Below, piece by piece: positions 63,168 through 64,000 of a DNA stretch of 64,000 nt. The notes under the pieces were generated by a model. The model made no database searches. It was not told where the DNA came from and saw nothing but the letters and a program-made list of their open reading frames with translations. The stretch spans positions 1,985,500 through 2,049,499 of the forward strand of contig NZ_JBAJNO010000008.1 in assembly GCF_036880985.1 (NCBI RefSeq), written 5' to 3'. Each line of letters starts with the position of its first letter. The stretch's first letter is position 1. Position numbers and translations under genes: made by a program. This DNA comes from Limibacter armeniacum (GTDB lineage Bacteria; Bacteroidota; Bacteroidia; Cytophagales; Flammeovirgaceae).

Positions 63168-63692
63168 ATGTTTAATCCATTCAAGAAGACATACTCTGTT
63201 GAGGATAAGCGAATTTTCAGATTTCTGAAGCAGAATACTTTTTTTAATTCTCTCAATGAGGATGAGATGGCGGAGTTCCTTCCATTTATGCATATGAGGC
63301 ATTATGAGAAAGGAGAGGTGATTTTCTTTAGAGATGACCCAAGTCAAGCCATTTACCTGATTAGTAAAGGAATTGTGACGCTGAATATCGATATCGAAGA
63401 TAAGTTTGAAGAGCTGACTCATATGAGGCAGACGGAGGCTTTTGGCGTAAATGCATTTTTGGAAAACCGAAAGAGAACCTACAATGCGATTTGCTTCTCC
63501 GACAGGTGCGATTTGTATGTGATTCCCACCACGAATATTCAGGAAATATTTGAAGCAAGCCCAAACATTAAAGCCAAACTTATGACGGCTATGGCTGAGT
63601 ACTATGATCGTTATATGGTGAATCTGTTTCGAGTGTATAAGGAATCTTTTGGATTTTTTGATTTGGGAAGAACTTTTTCTGAAGGGAGTTAG
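63168..63692 (+). CDS. cyclic nucleotide-binding domain protein
   Basis: A 174-residue protein from the ATG at 63168; a TTG six bases earlier is in frame. It has one cNMP-binding domain (about 20-130) with YEKGEVIFFRDDPSQAIYLI and a phosphate-loop-like NAFLENRKRTYNAIC. The C-terminal part is only about 45 residues (MAEYYDRYMVNLFRVYKESF) and lacks a Crp helix-turn-helix, so it is probably not a DNA-binding regulator. Its partner is unknown. It follows tilS. Confidence 0.85.
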   Translation: MFNPFKKTYSVEDKRIFRFLKQNTFFNSLNEDEMAEFLPFMHMRHYEKGEVIFFRDDPSQAIYLISKGIVTLNIDIEDKFEELTHMRQTEAFGVNAFLENRKRTYNAICFSDRCDLYVIPTTNIQEIFEASPNIKAKLMTAMAEYYDRYMVNLFRVYKESFGFFDLGRTFSEGS

Positions 63693-63782
63693 TCCATTCT
63701 TTTGAGAAAACTACTTGTAATTTATTGTGCACCAGTGTTGTCAGTTTTGATAACCTAGTTATACTTCAATGTGTTGATGGGA

Positions 63783-63810
63783 AAAGGCAAAAGGCTTTTT
63801 TGCCTTTATT
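63783..63810 (+). terminator. terminator after the cNMP-binding gene
   Basis: Stem AAAGGCAAAA / TTTTGCCTTT with a 5-base loop, followed by a T-rich stretch. Confidence 0.75.
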
Positions 63811-63836
63811 TACTCGCATATTAAGGAGAAGGTAGC

Positions 63837-63844
63837 TATCTTTG
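63837..63844 (+). promoter_or_regulatory. promoter -7 box of ctaA
   Basis: TATCTTTG matches TAnnTTTG about 22 bases before the ctaA ATG. A -33 TTG is not clear. Confidence 0.55.
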
Positions 63845-63865
63845 CACGAAATTTTACAAATAGTT

Positions 63866-64000
63866 ATGAAAATCAGTCAAAATAATTCGCAGGGTCATTG
63901 GTTCCGTAAATTTGGCGTTATCACGATTGCTGCGGTATTCTTTCTGGTACTTGTAGGTGGCATTGTGAGAAGTACAGGTGCCGGACTTGGTTGCCCTGAC
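63866..64000 (+). CDS. ctaA: heme A synthase (partial, 5' end)
   Basis: The frame from the ATG at 63866 runs off the window end; 45 residues are present. A first membrane helix (VITIAAVFFLVLVGGIV) is followed by the motif VRSTGAGLGCPD, which is the start signature of COX15/CtaA. This enzyme oxidises heme O to heme A for cytochrome aa3 oxidase, consistent with coxB-coxA at 39-42 kb. Confidence 0.88.
   Translation, partial: MKISQNNSQGHWFRKFGVITIAAVFFLVLVGGIVRSTGAGLGCPD

Noticed and set aside
1-64000. Mobile elements, prophage, CRISPR arrays and tRNA or rRNA genes
   Set aside because: I saw no transposase or integrase, no regularly spaced repeats and no cloverleaf-like sequences; the only structural RNA is the SRP RNA.

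Overview
This 64-kb window is chromosomal DNA from a member of the Bacteroidota, most likely a gliding, probably marine Cytophagales bacterium (Flammeovirga/Persicobacter-like; the genus is inference). The evidence is a GldC gliding protein, a secreted protein with a type IX secretion C-terminal sorting domain, the O-succinylhomoserine sulfhydrylase MetZ, a fused IcmF mutase, the order ftsX-DUF3098-uppP-truB-ribF, promoters with the Bacteroidota -7 box TAnnTTTG, and A+T-rich spacers with few Shine-Dalgarno sequences. I see no prophage, insertion sequence, CRISPR array, rRNA or tRNA.

Layout: 1-5.2 kb holds hisG-hisD (with a possible 19-codon leader ORF just before hisG), a single-domain rhodanese, an OsmC-like protein and metZ. 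5.4-8.5 kb is one large T9SS-exported beta-propeller protein. 8.9-11.8 kb is a LytS/LytTR two-component pair followed closely by a lipoprotein made of three carbohydrate-binding-like repeats. 11.9-16.3 kb (minus strand) has small unknown proteins and an ECF sigma factor overlapping a gene for an unusual protein with a cytoplasmic four-repeat region, a membrane span and a C-terminal beta-barrel-like domain. 16.7-20.1 kb is icmF. 20-25 kb holds TPR, SPOR and Ig-like exported proteins. 24.9-29.4 kb has a GMP reductase-like enzyme, a hemolysin III homologue, the 4.5S SRP RNA with a clear promoter, a transaldolase whose frame is broken near its start, ftsE and DUF983.

30-36 kb has two histidine kinases, a GH25 lysozyme, rsgA and lptB. 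36.5-49 kb carries two GH3-family adenylating-enzyme paralogues, a dCMP deaminase, coxB-coxA, holA, queD and gldC. 50-58.6 kb has a VWA lipoprotein, trhO, a degenerate kinase-like ATPase, cysE and the minus-strand cluster ftsX-DUF3098-uppP-truB-ribF. 58.9-59.7 kb is a small-gene island with two short ORFs. The window ends with an OstA/LptA-like protein, tilS, a cyclic-nucleotide-binding protein and the start of ctaA.

Most units are short and end in strong hairpin terminators, many usable from both strands between converging genes. Envelope biogenesis is recurrent (LptB, OstA-like, UppP, FtsE/FtsX, SPOR, GH25), as is signal transduction (LytS/LytTR, two histidine kinases, a degenerate kinase, an ECF sigma factor). 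The most notable items are the ECF/trans-envelope pair, the LytS/LytTR lipoprotein operon, the twin GH3 genes, the broken transaldolase frame and the small ORFs near 59.3-59.7 kb.
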